From Strigamia acuminata (lineage: Eukaryota; Arthropoda; Chilopoda; Geophilomorpha; Linotaeniidae), in the NCBI GenBank assembly GCA_949358305.1, contig OX442320.1:6154259-6218258 (forward strand): 64,000 nucleotides of DNA, read 5' to 3'. Of this stretch, positions 18,211 to 30,004 are shown one piece after another (position 1 is the first letter of the stretch; the number at the start of each line of letters is the position of its first letter). The notes beneath the pieces were generated by a model that searched no databases, was not told the DNA's origin, and saw nothing but the letters and a program-made list of their open reading frames with translations. Both the position numbers and the translations under genes were made by a program.

Positions 18211-20126
18211 TTATTTCTGTTGCGCTTTAGTCTGTTCGTCTTGTTTCTTCGCCTCCATTTTCGCTCTCTTCTTGGCCCCCATCATCAGACTCTCTCGTTC
18301 TTGCGGCGACATGTTGGGGAGAATTTTAGTCACAACTCCCGTTCCCACAGTCGTGGACCCCGAGCGCAGAGTGAACCTCTGTCCTTGTTCCATAAACATG
18401 GTTTTGATGAGTTTCAGCATAAATCTACGAACAAAACAAACGTTTAAAACCGATTCATCGTCGCCAAATCGACGCAAAACGCACTTGGAATCCTCGCCGG
18501 GCATCACCATGTCTTTATCAACGATCAAAACCGACGCACTCACGTCCCACGTCTTCGAGAACATCATGAGCGCGTGGTTAGTGGTAAAAGGCTTCCCATT
18601 CCCTCCTTCGTCTTTGGTTAAAACGTAAACCTGAACCTCCACCTGATCGTGCGCATCGATCGAACCGGGCTTGCACACGGCCATTCCTCTTCGCAGTTCA
18701 TCTCTCTTGATGCCCCGAATTAAAGCCCCCATTTGGTCGCCCGCTTGGCCTTCTTCGAGGGTCTTGTGGAACATTTCGATGCCTGAAAAACGCAATTATC
18801 TCCGATTAACGTCCGAAAAATCACGAGTTTTTGGTTGAATTCTTTACCGGTGATGGTGCTTTTTAGTTTTTTACTGTATCCGATTAATTCGCATTCCATT
18901 CCTTTCTTAATGACGCCTCTGTCCAGCCTTCCCGTCACCACAGTGCCTCGACCGGGGATCGAATAGACGCTGTCGATGGGCAGTAAATAAGGTTTGTCCA
19001 ATGCTCGCACTGGATCCGGGATGTAGGAGTCGACGGCTTCCATTAGTTTCATGATGGAATCGCGACCGATTTCCGGGTTTTTGCCCTGTTTGTTTGCAAA
19101 GAATGTTTGTTTATTTGTGGAAATGTGTGATTTTGGTTTGAAATTTTACTTCTAGGGCACACAGAGCCGATCCGGACACAAAAGGTATTTTGTCACCTTC
19201 CATTCCCATCGAATTCATCAACTCCCGCAGCTCTATTTCGGCCAGTTCCACCATTTCCTGGTCCGCGGCGTCCACTTTGTTGATGTAGACCACTATGTTG
19301 CTGATTCCGATCTGGAATTGAAATTATTTCACCCAATTTCCGATTAGTTTTCGAGCGGATTCTACTTGTTTGGCTAGAATTAAATGCTCCCTCGTTTGCG
19401 GCATTGTGCCGTCAGTCGCCGCCACCACCAAGATGGCGCCGTCCATTTGCGTCGTGCCCGTAATCATGTTCTGAAATATAAATAAATAAATAAATTTCAT
19501 TGATTTAATTTGATCGGAATACTTTGATGTAATCGGCGTGTCCCGGGCAATCGGTGTGTCCGTAATGGCGTTTATCGGTCGCATATTCAACGTGGGCTAT
19601 GTTAATGGTAATTCCCCGTTTCTTTTCTTCGGGTGCATTGTCAATATCCTCGTACTTTTTCTCCAAAGCCAACTTCTTTTCGGCTAACACTGTATTGAGA
19701 AAAACGGAAAATTAATTAATTAATTTTGTATTTATTTGTTGCGAATGCCTTTCGTGATGGCCGCGGTGAGAGTTGTTTTCCCGTGGTCGACGTGCCCGAT
19801 GGTTCCGACGTTACAATGAGGTTTTTCTCTCGAAAACACTTTTTTTCCACCCGGGGGTGTCGGAGGTGTAGCCAAGCATCGCAAAGATGTGGAAAATAAA
19901 CGACAGAACGTCAACTGATGAAATAAAAACGAAATAATTAAGAAAACACAAGAAAAAACATCAAAATATCGATTTTTTAAATACTTTTCGCAGCGCATCT
20001 TCGTTGTTCAATGCAACCAATGATTTTTTCAGACCTAAAAAAAAGTAATTTTTTTAAAATACATTTAAATATTTCACTAATTTAATCCGCATTACCGATT
20101 CTACTAACGAGTCTGAAGATCATCAT
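18211..20126 (-). CDS. TUFM: Mitochondrial elongation factor Tu
   Basis: Nine exons (minus): 20096-20126, 19985-20034, 19749-19914, 19523-19689, 19366-19470, 19150-19311, 18848-19085, 18485-18782, 18211-18424; exactly 476 aa. It delivers aminoacyl-tRNA to the mitochondrial ribosome. A presequence of about 45 residues is followed by G1 GHVDHGKT, the RGITIN switch, G3 DCPGH, G4 NKVD and G5 SGSAL, then domains 2 and 3 ending [15 protein letters not shown]. About 32 extra residues ([20 protein letters not shown] and beyond) form a basic C-terminal extension. The first GTPase-domain intron (19690-19748) appears to be GC-AG. The last intron (18425-18484) is 60 bp, in frame and stop-free, so retention would add 20 residues. 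The ATG lies 183 bp from that of carboxypeptidase D, in opposite orientation. Confidence 0.95.
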
Positions 20127-20309
20127 GATGGTTCTTTTAAAGTATTCCTACGTGAAACAAAGACTGCCCGCAAGATGGAGCCACCAACCATCAACCTAGT
20201 GTCAAATTCCGTAAACTCTAATTGAAAAAACGCTTCAAATCAAGATAAATCCGTGCTGGTGTATAACGTCAACGCGACACAAGTGCCCTTAAATGATTAA
20301 TCGTGAGTT
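20127..20309. promoter_or_regulatory. Compact bidirectional promoter between TUFM and carboxypeptidase D
   Basis: Only 183 bp separate the two opposed start codons, so the basal promoters must be shared or abutting. AAGATGGAGCC near 20173 is a candidate initiator-type element, but I cannot assign it. Confidence 0.4.
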
Positions 20310-23300
20310 ATGATGCCTAGAAATCGGTGTTTGTTACTCGCTGGAGTGTTACTGTATTACCTAAACTGTCTAAGCGCGGCGATCATCGCCGAAAACATCA
20401 ACTCAACTTTACTCACCAAATCAAAATACTTCAACCACGACCAACTCACGCAACTATTGAAAAACTTCGAGACAGACTTCCCGAACTTGGCACACGTGTA
20501 CAGCATCGGCCGGAGCGTGGAATCTCGAGAAATATGGGTGCTACGTATCAGCACGGACGGCAACGAGAAGAAAATAGGAAAACCGAGCGTGAAATACGTG
20601 GCGAACATCCACGGCAACGAGCCCGTCGGAAAACAGCTCTTGATTTACTTCGCCCACAACCTACTGAATAATTACGGCCGCGATCGAAGGGTAACTCAAC
20701 TAGTCAACTCGACGGAAATTCATTTATTGCCGTCGCTTAACCCCGACGGATTCGAAAAGGCGATCGAAGGCGACTGCGACGGGCTCGTCGGACGTGTTAA
20801 TGCGAATAAAAAGGATTTAAATCGCGATTTTCCGGACCAGTTTCGAAATATTGCGTACGAAGCGATCGCTAAGGACAGGCAACCTGAAACGTTGGCCTTG
20901 ATGACTTGGGCGATGAATAATTCGTTCGTTTTGTCGGGATCGTTCCACGGGGGGGCTTTGGTGGCGAGTTATCCGTACGACGATTCGTCGCAGCATTCGA
21001 GCGATCATGAGGACAGTTTGGCGCCAGACGACGCGTTTTTTAAACATTTGGCCGCGGTTTATTCGAGGAGTCATCAAACGATGCACGAAGGAGATCGGTG
21101 CGGTTTGGGCAATTTTACTGGGGGGGTCACGAACGGCGCTGCGTGGTATGACGTTGCAGGTGAATTTGTTGATTGATTTCCTGTTTTTTGTTGTTTGGAA
21201 TCTGATAATAATATTTTTATTTTTTTGTAGGTGGAATGCAGGATTTCAATTATGTTTACACCAATTGTTTTGAAATCACGTTGGAAGTTTCGTGTTGCAA
21301 ATATCCGATGGCGGCGCTTTTGGGGGGATTGTGGGAAAATAATAAAGAAGCGATGATGGGGTATTTGGAGGAGGTGATTGAGTCGGTTTTGTTTGGTTTA
21401 ATTGTGAGTAATTGTGTGGTTTTTTTTTGGTTTTTAGGTGAATTCGGGTGTTAAAGGATTGGTTTTGGACGATGAGAATGGAGAAGCGATTCCGTTGGCT
21501 GTCGTTAGCGTGGAAGGAATTAATTATAACGTTTCTACGTCGAATCGTGGCGAATTTTGGCGTTTATTGATGCCTGGTTTTTATAGCGTTTATATTTATG
21601 CTGATGAGTAAGTTTTGCGGGGTTATTTGAGGTGGATTTTTAGGTTTTTAATGTTTTTTATTTGTTGCAGTTTTAAAGTAGGTGTTAAGGAAGGTGTGGA
21701 GGTGAAAAACGGAAGTGTTGCGCAGTTGACGTTTCGATTGAAGAGAGAGATGACGGCGACGCCTTTGTTGACATCTCCGCTGAATATTAAGGGTGGGAAA
21801 TGTTTAATTTGGATTTTGTGCGTTTATTTAATTGTTTGTTTGCGTTTTTTTTTAGCTGGGAATGATTCCGACGGTCTTCCGGATTTTTTAACGACGCCTA
21901 ATTATAGTATTTCGCACACGGCCGAGTTGGAAAAGTTCTTACAAACTTATTCGCTTCGGTATCCGAACATTACGAGGCTTTATTCGATCGGAAAATCCGT
22001 TCAAGGGCGCGATTTGTGGGTGATGGAGATCACGGACAACCCCGGAGTTCACGAACCTGGTGCGATTCGGGTCGTTCGATGTGGAATTTTTGATTTTTGG
22101 TTTTTGTTTTGTGGTTTTAGGTGAGCCGGAATTTAAATACGTCGGGAATATGCACGGAAACGAAGTTGTGGGTCGCAAGGTTTTAGTTCTTTTGATTCAG
22201 TTGCTGTGCGAAGGATACGGACGTTCGTCGCGAATAACCGAATTAATCGACACGACGAGGATTCATATTTTGCCGTCCATGAATCCTGACGGCTTCGAAA
22301 TGGGGCGACAAGGTTGGGACGAATTAAACTCCGTAATTCGATTAATTGGTTGTTTTTTTTTGGTTTTAGGGGATCGTGATAGCGTTATGGGTCGTCCTAA
22401 CGCGCACATGATCGATTTAAATCGTAATTTTCCCGATCAATACAAGAAAACCGTCGATAATAGCATTCAGGAGCCGGAAACCACCGCTATCATGACGTGG
22501 ATCAAAACGTTTCCGTTCGTTTTGTCGGCTAATTTACACGGCGGCTCTTTAGTTGCCAATTACCCTTACGATAACAATCCTCAAAACAAGGACGGTCAAT
22601 ACTCGCCGGCCCCGGACGAAAAAATATTCATTCAATTGGCTAAAGTGTACTCATACGTACGTATTTGTTTTGGTTTTTATCGCGAAATAAATTAATAATC
22701 GGTTTTTGATGAATTTTCAGGCGCATAAAACCATGTGGAAAGGTCATCCGTGCCCGAAAGTTAACCGCGATGAATTTAAAAATGGGATTACTAACGGAGC
22801 GATGTGGTACAATGTACCCGGTACGGAGATAAACATCGATTGGCAGTTTTTGTGAGGATTAAAATGTGATTGATTTCAGGCGGAATGCAGGATTGGAATT
22901 ATTTGAATTCAAATTGCTTCGAGTTAACTATGGAGTTGGGTTGTTATAAATATCCGATGGATCGAGATTTCACTTCGTATTGGGAGGATAATAAAAACGC
23001 ATTAATTCGCTATATGGAACAGGTGCGTACACACGATATTCAATTGCAGTATAAAACTCATTATTTGCACATCGCAGGTGCACACTGGCCTTAATGGTTT
23101 TATTTTTAATTCACGTGGCGAGGCGATTGCTGACGCAAGTATCTCGGTTTCCGGAATAGACCACGAGGTGGTTAGCAATCTTGACGGCGATTACTGGCGT
23201 TTATTGACGCCCGGTAAATACGTCGTCGGGGTATCGAAGGCCGGGTAAGGAATTAAGATAAGGAAGAGTAGAATTGGTTTTTTTTTAATGTGGATTTTTT

Positions 23301-26300
23301 GTTTGTTTTAGGTATTCGCGCGTAAATAGGTCGGTGGAAATTCCTGAAATTGGAGCGATTACGGCGAACTTTACGCTGCCCGACGATGAGATTTATCAGT
23401 GGTCTAAAAAGGAGGATTATGGGATTGAAGAGAATTTGAGGAAAGAGTATTTGATGAACGACGAGTTGATTAAAGTGTTGCAAGACATCGAGATCAAACA
23501 TCCGGAAATTGCTAAAATCGAGGATTATCACACGCCGGTGCTTGCGTTGACCAAAGATGTAATGAATTTTGATGAGTTTGATATCTAGTGTTTATTATAT
23601 TTGAGTTTTGTTTTATTCGTGTCAGATTGGAGGGCCTTTGGAGGACCGTCTTCACGTGGCGATCGTCGGAGGCGCCGTGAGACAGCAGTCCGCCGTCGGT
23701 CGGGAACTGCTCATCCGTCTGGCGAGGCACATCGTCACCGGTTACGCCAATCGGGACCCACAAATGCTGCAACTCGTCGAAACCGTGGCTTTATACATCG
23801 TTCCGGACGTCGAGTTTTCCAAGTTTAACGTTTCGGCGATTGCGCAGTGTGAATTTAAAAGCGCGAAAGACGAAACGGAGGCCAAGATCGGATATTTCAA
23901 AGAAAAACCAGTAAAAATGTGACAAAAATAGATGTCAAACAAAAAATATAAATTGCTCGTATTTATTTTCTAGACCGACAATCCCGACGTGGAAGCGGTA
24001 AAGTCGCTGTTTCTCAGGCATCGTTTCCACGTGGCACTGAGCATTGAAGCCGGAGGAGTGTTTGTTCGTTACCCGCCCGACAACGGCTCCGCCACGACCG
24101 AAGACGAAGCGAATCTCAAATATCTGGCCGGTTTGTACGCTTTGAATCACGTTGCGATGGCGCAGAAGAAACCCATTTGTCAATCGAATTCGCCCGTGTA
24201 TTATTCGACGGGTACCGCCGCTCGGTATAACACTTCGCGCACGTTGCAGCAGTACGCTTACTCGCAGTTCGGTACGCTCATGGTGAGTAATTGTGCAGAT
24301 TTTGATCGCAATTCGGAAATAAAACGCGTTTCGCTTTCAGATTACGTCGCACGTTGCTTGTTGTAACTTCCCGGCAGCCAGGGAGTTGGTGACACTGTGG
24401 CGACATAATTTCCCATCGCTCGTGGCCTTTTTGAACGCTCTGCAGCAAGGCGTTCGCGGTCGTTTGACCGATATTGCCCAGAAACCACTCGCGGCCGCGA
24501 AACTGCGACTGAGCGATCATCAAAATGAGATCAACATCACGCCGAATCAGGCGTGGTTTCACATTCCGTTGCCCGCTGGAGAATATCAACTTAATGGTTG
24601 GTGGAATGACGGTTTAAGGTCGTTTAGAGTTTAATTGGAATTGTTGTCGCAGCGCATATGAACGGGTACGAAGCGAAACATTGGCCGGTGATTGTCAACA
24701 CGGGGCACATGACGGAAATGAACTTCGTTTTGGATGCGGTGGACGAATCTCCGCTCGTGTATCACAATTACGTGACGACGACCGAATTTCTGCGCAATGT
24801 GTCTTTGAAATATCCAAACATTACTAAATTATACAGGTATGTTTCGTAAATTATGTGGTTTTGTTTGTTTGTATGTGAGTTTAATTGTTTTTGTTGGTTT
24901 TAGCATCGGAAAGAGTGTCGAGCAGAGAGATATTTGGGTTCTCCGGTTGGGCAGGAACGACGACAACGATCCAACTATTCCGAATATGAATTTAGTTGCC
25001 AATTTGCACGGCAATGAATTGATAGGACGGGAATTGTTGATACAATTGGTGCATTATTTGGTCACGCATTTTAACGTTGACGATAGCGTCACGGCCGTAA
25101 GATCAATCAAAATTTAATTTTGTTTTTTTTTAAATTGATTTTTGGAGTTTTTGTTGAATTTAGTTGTTCAACGTGTCTCGAATTCACGTGGCCGTTAGTT
25201 TGAACCCCGACGGTGCAGTGAGAGCCGAAGCGTCGTGCGAGGAAGGACGTTCTAACACTAACGGAGTGGATTTGGACGCCAATTTCCCACTCAATCCGTC
25301 CGCAAACGTTTCGAGCGAAAACCTTGAGCCGGAAACGAGCGCGATCGTGGAGTGGCTTCGGTCGATTCCGTTCGTATTTTCCGTCGCGTTGCATTCTGGA
25401 AACCTCGTAGCAACTTACCCGTACTCCGTCGCGCCAACTTCCGCCTCCAATATGGCTCAGTTTAATACTCCGGACGAAAAACTTTTCAAGTATTTAGCCG
25501 AAAATTACGCGAAAGAACATCCCAGAATGCATTTAGGAACGACCAAGTGCACAAATCAAAGTAAATGTCAAAAATTTTTTTAAAAATGATTTTATTATGT
25601 TTATTTTTTTAAATGCAGAAACGTTCGAAGGTGGAGTTGTGGTTGCGGGTGAATGGAAGGGACACGGCGGTAGCATGATGGTGCGCAATATTCGACATTT
25701 TTATTTTTTAAAAGTGAATTTTTGAGTTTTAATAATCGATTTATTTCAGGATTACAATTACGTTGTTGCGGGGACGAACGAAATCGCCGTGTACGTCGAC
25801 TGCGATAACTGTCCGCCAACGAACGAGCTGAGGACTGTTTGGAACGACCATAAACCGGCGTTGTTGTCCATGCTGCGACAGGTTTATCAAGGAATCAACG
25901 GGCGAGTCACCAACGTGTACGGCAAAGCCATTGCGGACGCAAAAATTGGCGTCACGGGGATTAATTACACCGTTCACGCACAGTCGTCGGGAGAATACTG
26001 GAGAATGCTCGTTCCCGGGGAATACACCGTCACTGTTTCGGCGTCTGGATATTTTGATAACGTTAAGGTTAGAAATCAAAATAAGCGTTTTTTTTATTTT
26101 GCTAAAATTTATTTATTTGGTTGTAGGTTGTTTTGGTGTTTAGTGGACAACCGACTGTTGTTAATTTTGTGTTAAAACGAGACGAACGAATCATAGGATT
26201 TAGTCAGAATACGTTTGTAATCGTTGCAGGTTAGAATAGCGTTAAATTAACGTGAAGTTTAACGTGAAGACTAATTGTTGCATTTTTAGGGATTATTACG

Positions 26301-26507
26301 TTGTTGGTTATGGTGAGTGCGCTGTGTGTGTATAGTATTTATATTCGGAGGGCGAAACAGCGCGATTATGGATTCCATCTTTTGAATGGAAATGCGGAGA
26401 GATTTGAGGACGAGATTGATAAGTTTTACAAGCCGTCTAACGAGTACCACGACGAGACCTCATCCGATGAAGAGGTGTATTCAAAAAAGAAGTTGTTGCG
26501 GGGATGA
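20310..26507 (+). CDS. CPD: Carboxypeptidase D-like membrane metallocarboxypeptidase with four CP domains
   Basis: Twenty-one exons from 20310 to 26507, summing to 1,649 aa. A signal peptide ([18 protein letters not shown]) precedes four M14B units, each followed by a transthyretin-like fold (such as [18 protein letters not shown]). Unit 1 (to about 21600) and unit 2 (about 21880-23245) keep the zinc motif HGNE, the second His (FHGG, LHGG) and the catalytic Glu in [16 protein letters not shown]. Unit 3 (about 23330-24640) has lost HxxE ([13 protein letters not shown]), so it should be inactive. Unit 4 (about 24680-26210) keeps HGNE and its His, but the catalytic Glu position reads Tyr (TNEIAVYV). 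A transmembrane helix ([20 protein letters not shown]) and an acidic cytosolic tail follow. CPD trims C-terminal Arg/Lys in the trans-Golgi network. Typical CPD has three units. Confidence 0.93.
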
Positions 26508-27200
26508 AGCATTTATTTGAAGCACAGATTTGAAAACTTAACTGTGATAAAGATGACAGGAAGTATTCACTTTCCACAATTTTAATAGTAAAAAAAAAAG
26601 ATTAATTATTTTGACAAGACTTTTACGATATTTTTTGAAGCGACCATTACCGAATTTGTATAATAACTTACCGAAATAAACTTATTAACTTCGATTACTT
26701 TTTACTCGAATCGAATTTTATAGTTGTTGTTGTAGAAATTGAAATAACCCGCTCGCGGTTGTCGTGCCTTCTATTGTGAATTGGCAGGAAATTACAAAGT
26801 TCGTTGGAATAGCGCGAGATGGCGTTAGCGCTTTTTGTAGTGAATCAAAACAAATTTATTTCTTATTTTTTCGATACATTTTAATGTTAGCGCTTGGAAA
26901 ATAAAGATGTTTGGAGCTGTGGATGTAATTATTATTTGAGTTATTATTTGATGATGTAATTATAATTTGGATAGACTGGGCAATCCACCTATTGCGAAAA
27001 TGGCGAAGGTTTTCCGGAAGTATGGCGGACTCATTAAATATTCAAACCGTTCGAAACAGCTCATTAAATATTCGTCAAGTCTGAGCGAGAAATCGGCGTT
27101 TTTCGCCCGGAACAGCTCATTAAATATTCGTGAAGTTTGAGATAGAATGAAGCGTTTTTCTTCGATGGAATCTTGTCATTAATTATTCCTCAATTCTTTT
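26508..27200. other. Intergenic, with three direct repeats near 27.05 kb
   Basis: No coding exon is seen. At about 27032-27050, 27058-27080 and 27115-27135 the sequence CTCATTAAATATTCG recurs, spaced about 57 bp apart, with GAACAG or GAAACAG before the second and third copies. Such a small array upstream of possible exons at 27.2 kb could be regulatory. Confidence 0.5.
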
Positions 27201-28867
27201 CATTGTTCGGCCATTTTGTTTTCAATCAATGCCAACGAAACTCGACGCAGCGGACACCGCCTCACGTATTTGATTAATAGCGGTAAGTTTTTATTTAATT
27301 AAATCCATTTAATAGTTTAATTTAATCATGTACTATTAGTCTTGAGTTTTCGTTTGTTTTTCCTGGTTTACCACGGCCTTTTGCGTGCATATCGTATCTG
27401 TACATTTTATTTTATTTTCTAGAATTTTCCTAACTTATCTCGCCGTTAATTTTTCTCATTTTCGTTAGTTTATGCAACCCGGAGTTAACGTTTGAGAAGA
27501 CCGCCATTTTCTTTTCGCTATGCACGAAGACGAAGACTATTGTTTTTTATACGTGGTGCACCAGTTTAGGCGAAGAAGGTTTTCTTTTATATTTTATGTC
27601 GAATTATTTGAATTTTTTTCTATTTAAATTCTTTGTAATGTTTTTTACGATAATTTGTTGTATTTGAATGATTTTTTCGTTATGTATTTGTGCTTTTTTT
27701 AAATTTTATTTCAAATTTAGGGACAACACCAGACAGGAAGGACAAGGACAAAGCTGAAGACATCAAGAAGACTAAAGGTAATATTTTTTTCCAGGGCCTA
27801 GGATTGGGCCCCTAGGTCCTGGCCCTTCAAACATGCAGGCACTGTGGCTTAACTGGGTTTTCCGGGTCATGAGTGGTAGCTGTCCTTTTTCAGCTTAAAC
27901 CTGGGGAAAAGCTTTTTTGGGTGTCTTTTTTTGTTTTGATTTTTGATGAAAATATTTGCGGCGCATTTTACTTTATGGAAGTTTATGTAAGTTTGTGTTT
28001 AGTGTTTCAAATTTTTAATTTTATTTCCGAATTTCGAGTTACATATTTTCATTTTAATTTTTAAAGTGTAATATTACTTGTCCCGTGGTTTTATTCGCTT
28101 CTTTACGTCGCTATTCGTCCGCGTATTCTAAAAAGAAAAAAATTTGTTTTAATATAAAGTAGAGCCTGCATAAAAAATCAAATATACTTACCTTTGCTAG
28201 TTTTTGTCCTGGCCAGTTGTGTTGAAGTGCGTGCCTAAATAAAATTAAAATAAAATAAAAAGTGCCTGCATTAAGTGTGTACTATTTCATAGAAATTTAC
28301 ATTTTATACTTTTTCTTTCAGGTAAGAAGTTATCAGCTGTCCACTCACTCCGGCTCCTAGAGGCTTCTAATAAGTTACGAGAAGTGACCGCTAGAACGTT
28401 GTAACGCCCACTAGTCATTACATGCAAATGAACCTGATGCTCGACGAATCACTCGCTTCCATTGCTGGGACACGTGATGAGATACGGAGAATCGCCAATA
28501 GGATGGTGAATGGTGGCGTCACATGTCACGTTACATCATCTTCTATGCAAATTAGGTGACACGTGACATCGGATGTCAAGAGAAGGAATTCATTTGTCAT
28601 CCAACAACGGTGGAGTTTGCTTCTCGGGTAAGTGTTTCTCAAAGTTTTTCACATTTCTTTTTAGTTAATTTCATTTTTTTTGTATCTGAAGTTTATTTTT
28701 CATTCACTATTTACTACGATTAATTGTGTGTTTTATTTAGTTATATAATGTGATAAATTTAATTGAATGTTTAGGTTTAGCGTGTAGTTGTTTTTAACTT
28801 GCCATTTTAGGTTTTAGTGAGCATAGATTTTGTTCTGCTTTTAAGAATTGAGCCAGTCTTTTCTTCA

Positions 28868-29335
28868 CCAGAGTCCGCCATTAATGCTTTTCCCCTCGAG
28901 TCCGCCATTAATGCTCTCTTCTTTTCCTCTCGAGTCCGCCATTAATGCTCTCTTCTTTTCCTCTCGAGTCCGCCATTAATGCTCTCTTCTTTTCCTCTCG
29001 AGTCCGCCATTAATGCTCTCTTCTTTTCCTCTCGAGTCCGCCATTAATGCTCTCTTCTTTTCCTCTCGAGTCCGCCATTAATGCTCTCTTCTTTTCCTCT
29101 CGAGTCCGCCATTAATGCTCTCTTCTTTTCTTCTCGAGTCCGCCATTAATGCTCTTTTCTTTTCCTCTCGAGTCCGCCATTAATGCTCTCTTCTTTTCCT
29201 CTCGAGTCCGCCATTAATGCTCTCTTCTTTTCCTCTCGAGTCCGCCATTAATGCTCTCTTCTTTTCCTCTCGAGTCCGCCATTAATGCTCTCTTCTTTTC
29301 CTCTCGAGTCCGCCATTAATGCTCTTTTCTTTTCC
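28868..29335. repeat. 34-bp minisatellite containing CCGCCATTAATGC
   Basis: About 13 copies of a 34-bp unit (GAGTCCGCCATTAATGCTCT followed by CTTCTTTTCCTCTC), nearly identical, with one or two single-base variants. Each unit contains CCGCCAT, the core of YY1-type sites. It sits in an intron-like position of the possible transcript 27.2-29.9 kb. Confidence 0.93.
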
Positions 29336-29575
29336 GAATATTGTTATTGCTTTTCTTTTCCGAATATTGTTATTGCTTTTCTTTTCCGAATATTGTTATT
29401 GCTTTTCTTTTCCGAATATTGTTATTGCTTTTCTTTTCCGAATATTGTTATTGCTTTTCTTTTCCGAATATTGTTATTGCTTTTCTTTTCCGAATATTGT
29501 TATTGCTTTTCTTTTCCGAATATTGTTATTGCTTTTCTTTTCCGAATATTGTTATTGCTTTTCTTTTCGTATTAT
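29325..29575. repeat. 26-bp minisatellite directly after the 34-bp array
   Basis: About nine copies of TTTTCTTTTCCGAATATTGT followed by TATTGC. The units share the CTTTTCTTTTCC segment with the preceding array, suggesting that this array arose from its edge. It produces spurious plus-strand frames rich in Phe and Leu. Confidence 0.93.
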
Positions 29576-30004
29576 TTCTTTTAATTCGTTTGTTTGACTT
29601 ATTTTCAGCTTTTTCACGTAAGAACTATACGATGACCAGCAACTTGGAATTGAAGCAGGACCACTTTCAAGTGAAGCAGGACAAAACTAGTTAAAAATCA
29701 CGTTTAATATTTATTGTATATTTTGTATGTAATTGTTCCTATTTTATCTATCTTTTGCTTCCTAGTGTGTATTTTCTAAATCCCAATTTTCATTTATAAG
29801 TCCAAATTTTCCTTTATAAGTTAAGTCCAATAATTCATTTTGTAAACTAATTGTATAAATTCAATGAATAAAATATATTTTCAATTGCATTTTTTTATTT
29901 CTTATAAACCAATTATTTACAATGTACCACCTCCATCGCCAATTTCATAAAAATAACTTAGCGAAAAAATAAGGGTAGTGGGAACTACTTTCTGTGGCTT
30001 TTAC

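Larger units (their letters stand above)
27200..29885 (+). ncRNA. Possible spliced transcript with tiny or no ORFs
   Basis: Good splice pairs suggest exons ending near 27281 (GCG|GTAAGT) and 28629 (CTCGG|GTAAGT), and exons at 27720-27778, 28321-28629 and 29609-~29885, the last ending with AATAAA near 29867. Joining 27720-27778 to 28321 gives a short frame (KDKDKAEDIKKTK, then KKLSAVHSLRLLEASNKLRE) ending at a stop near 28404. I cannot link this frame to a convincing start codon. The last exon could encode MTSNLELKQDHFQVKQDKTS. Two minisatellites lie in the last intron. It could be a long non-coding RNA or a gene for a fast-evolving small protein; I do not recognise it. Confidence 0.3.

Noticed and set aside
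18425-18484. 20-residue insertion in EF-Tu domain 3
   Set aside because: Flanked by GTGCGT and CGTAG, absent from the family and a multiple of three; better read as an intron.
28868-29335. CRISPR-like array
   Set aside because: The 34-bp units are contiguous with no unique spacers, and the host is an animal; this is a minisatellite.
29285-29694. Phe/Leu/Cys-rich repeat frames
   Set aside because: Translation of the 26-bp minisatellite; all three frames are equally open.
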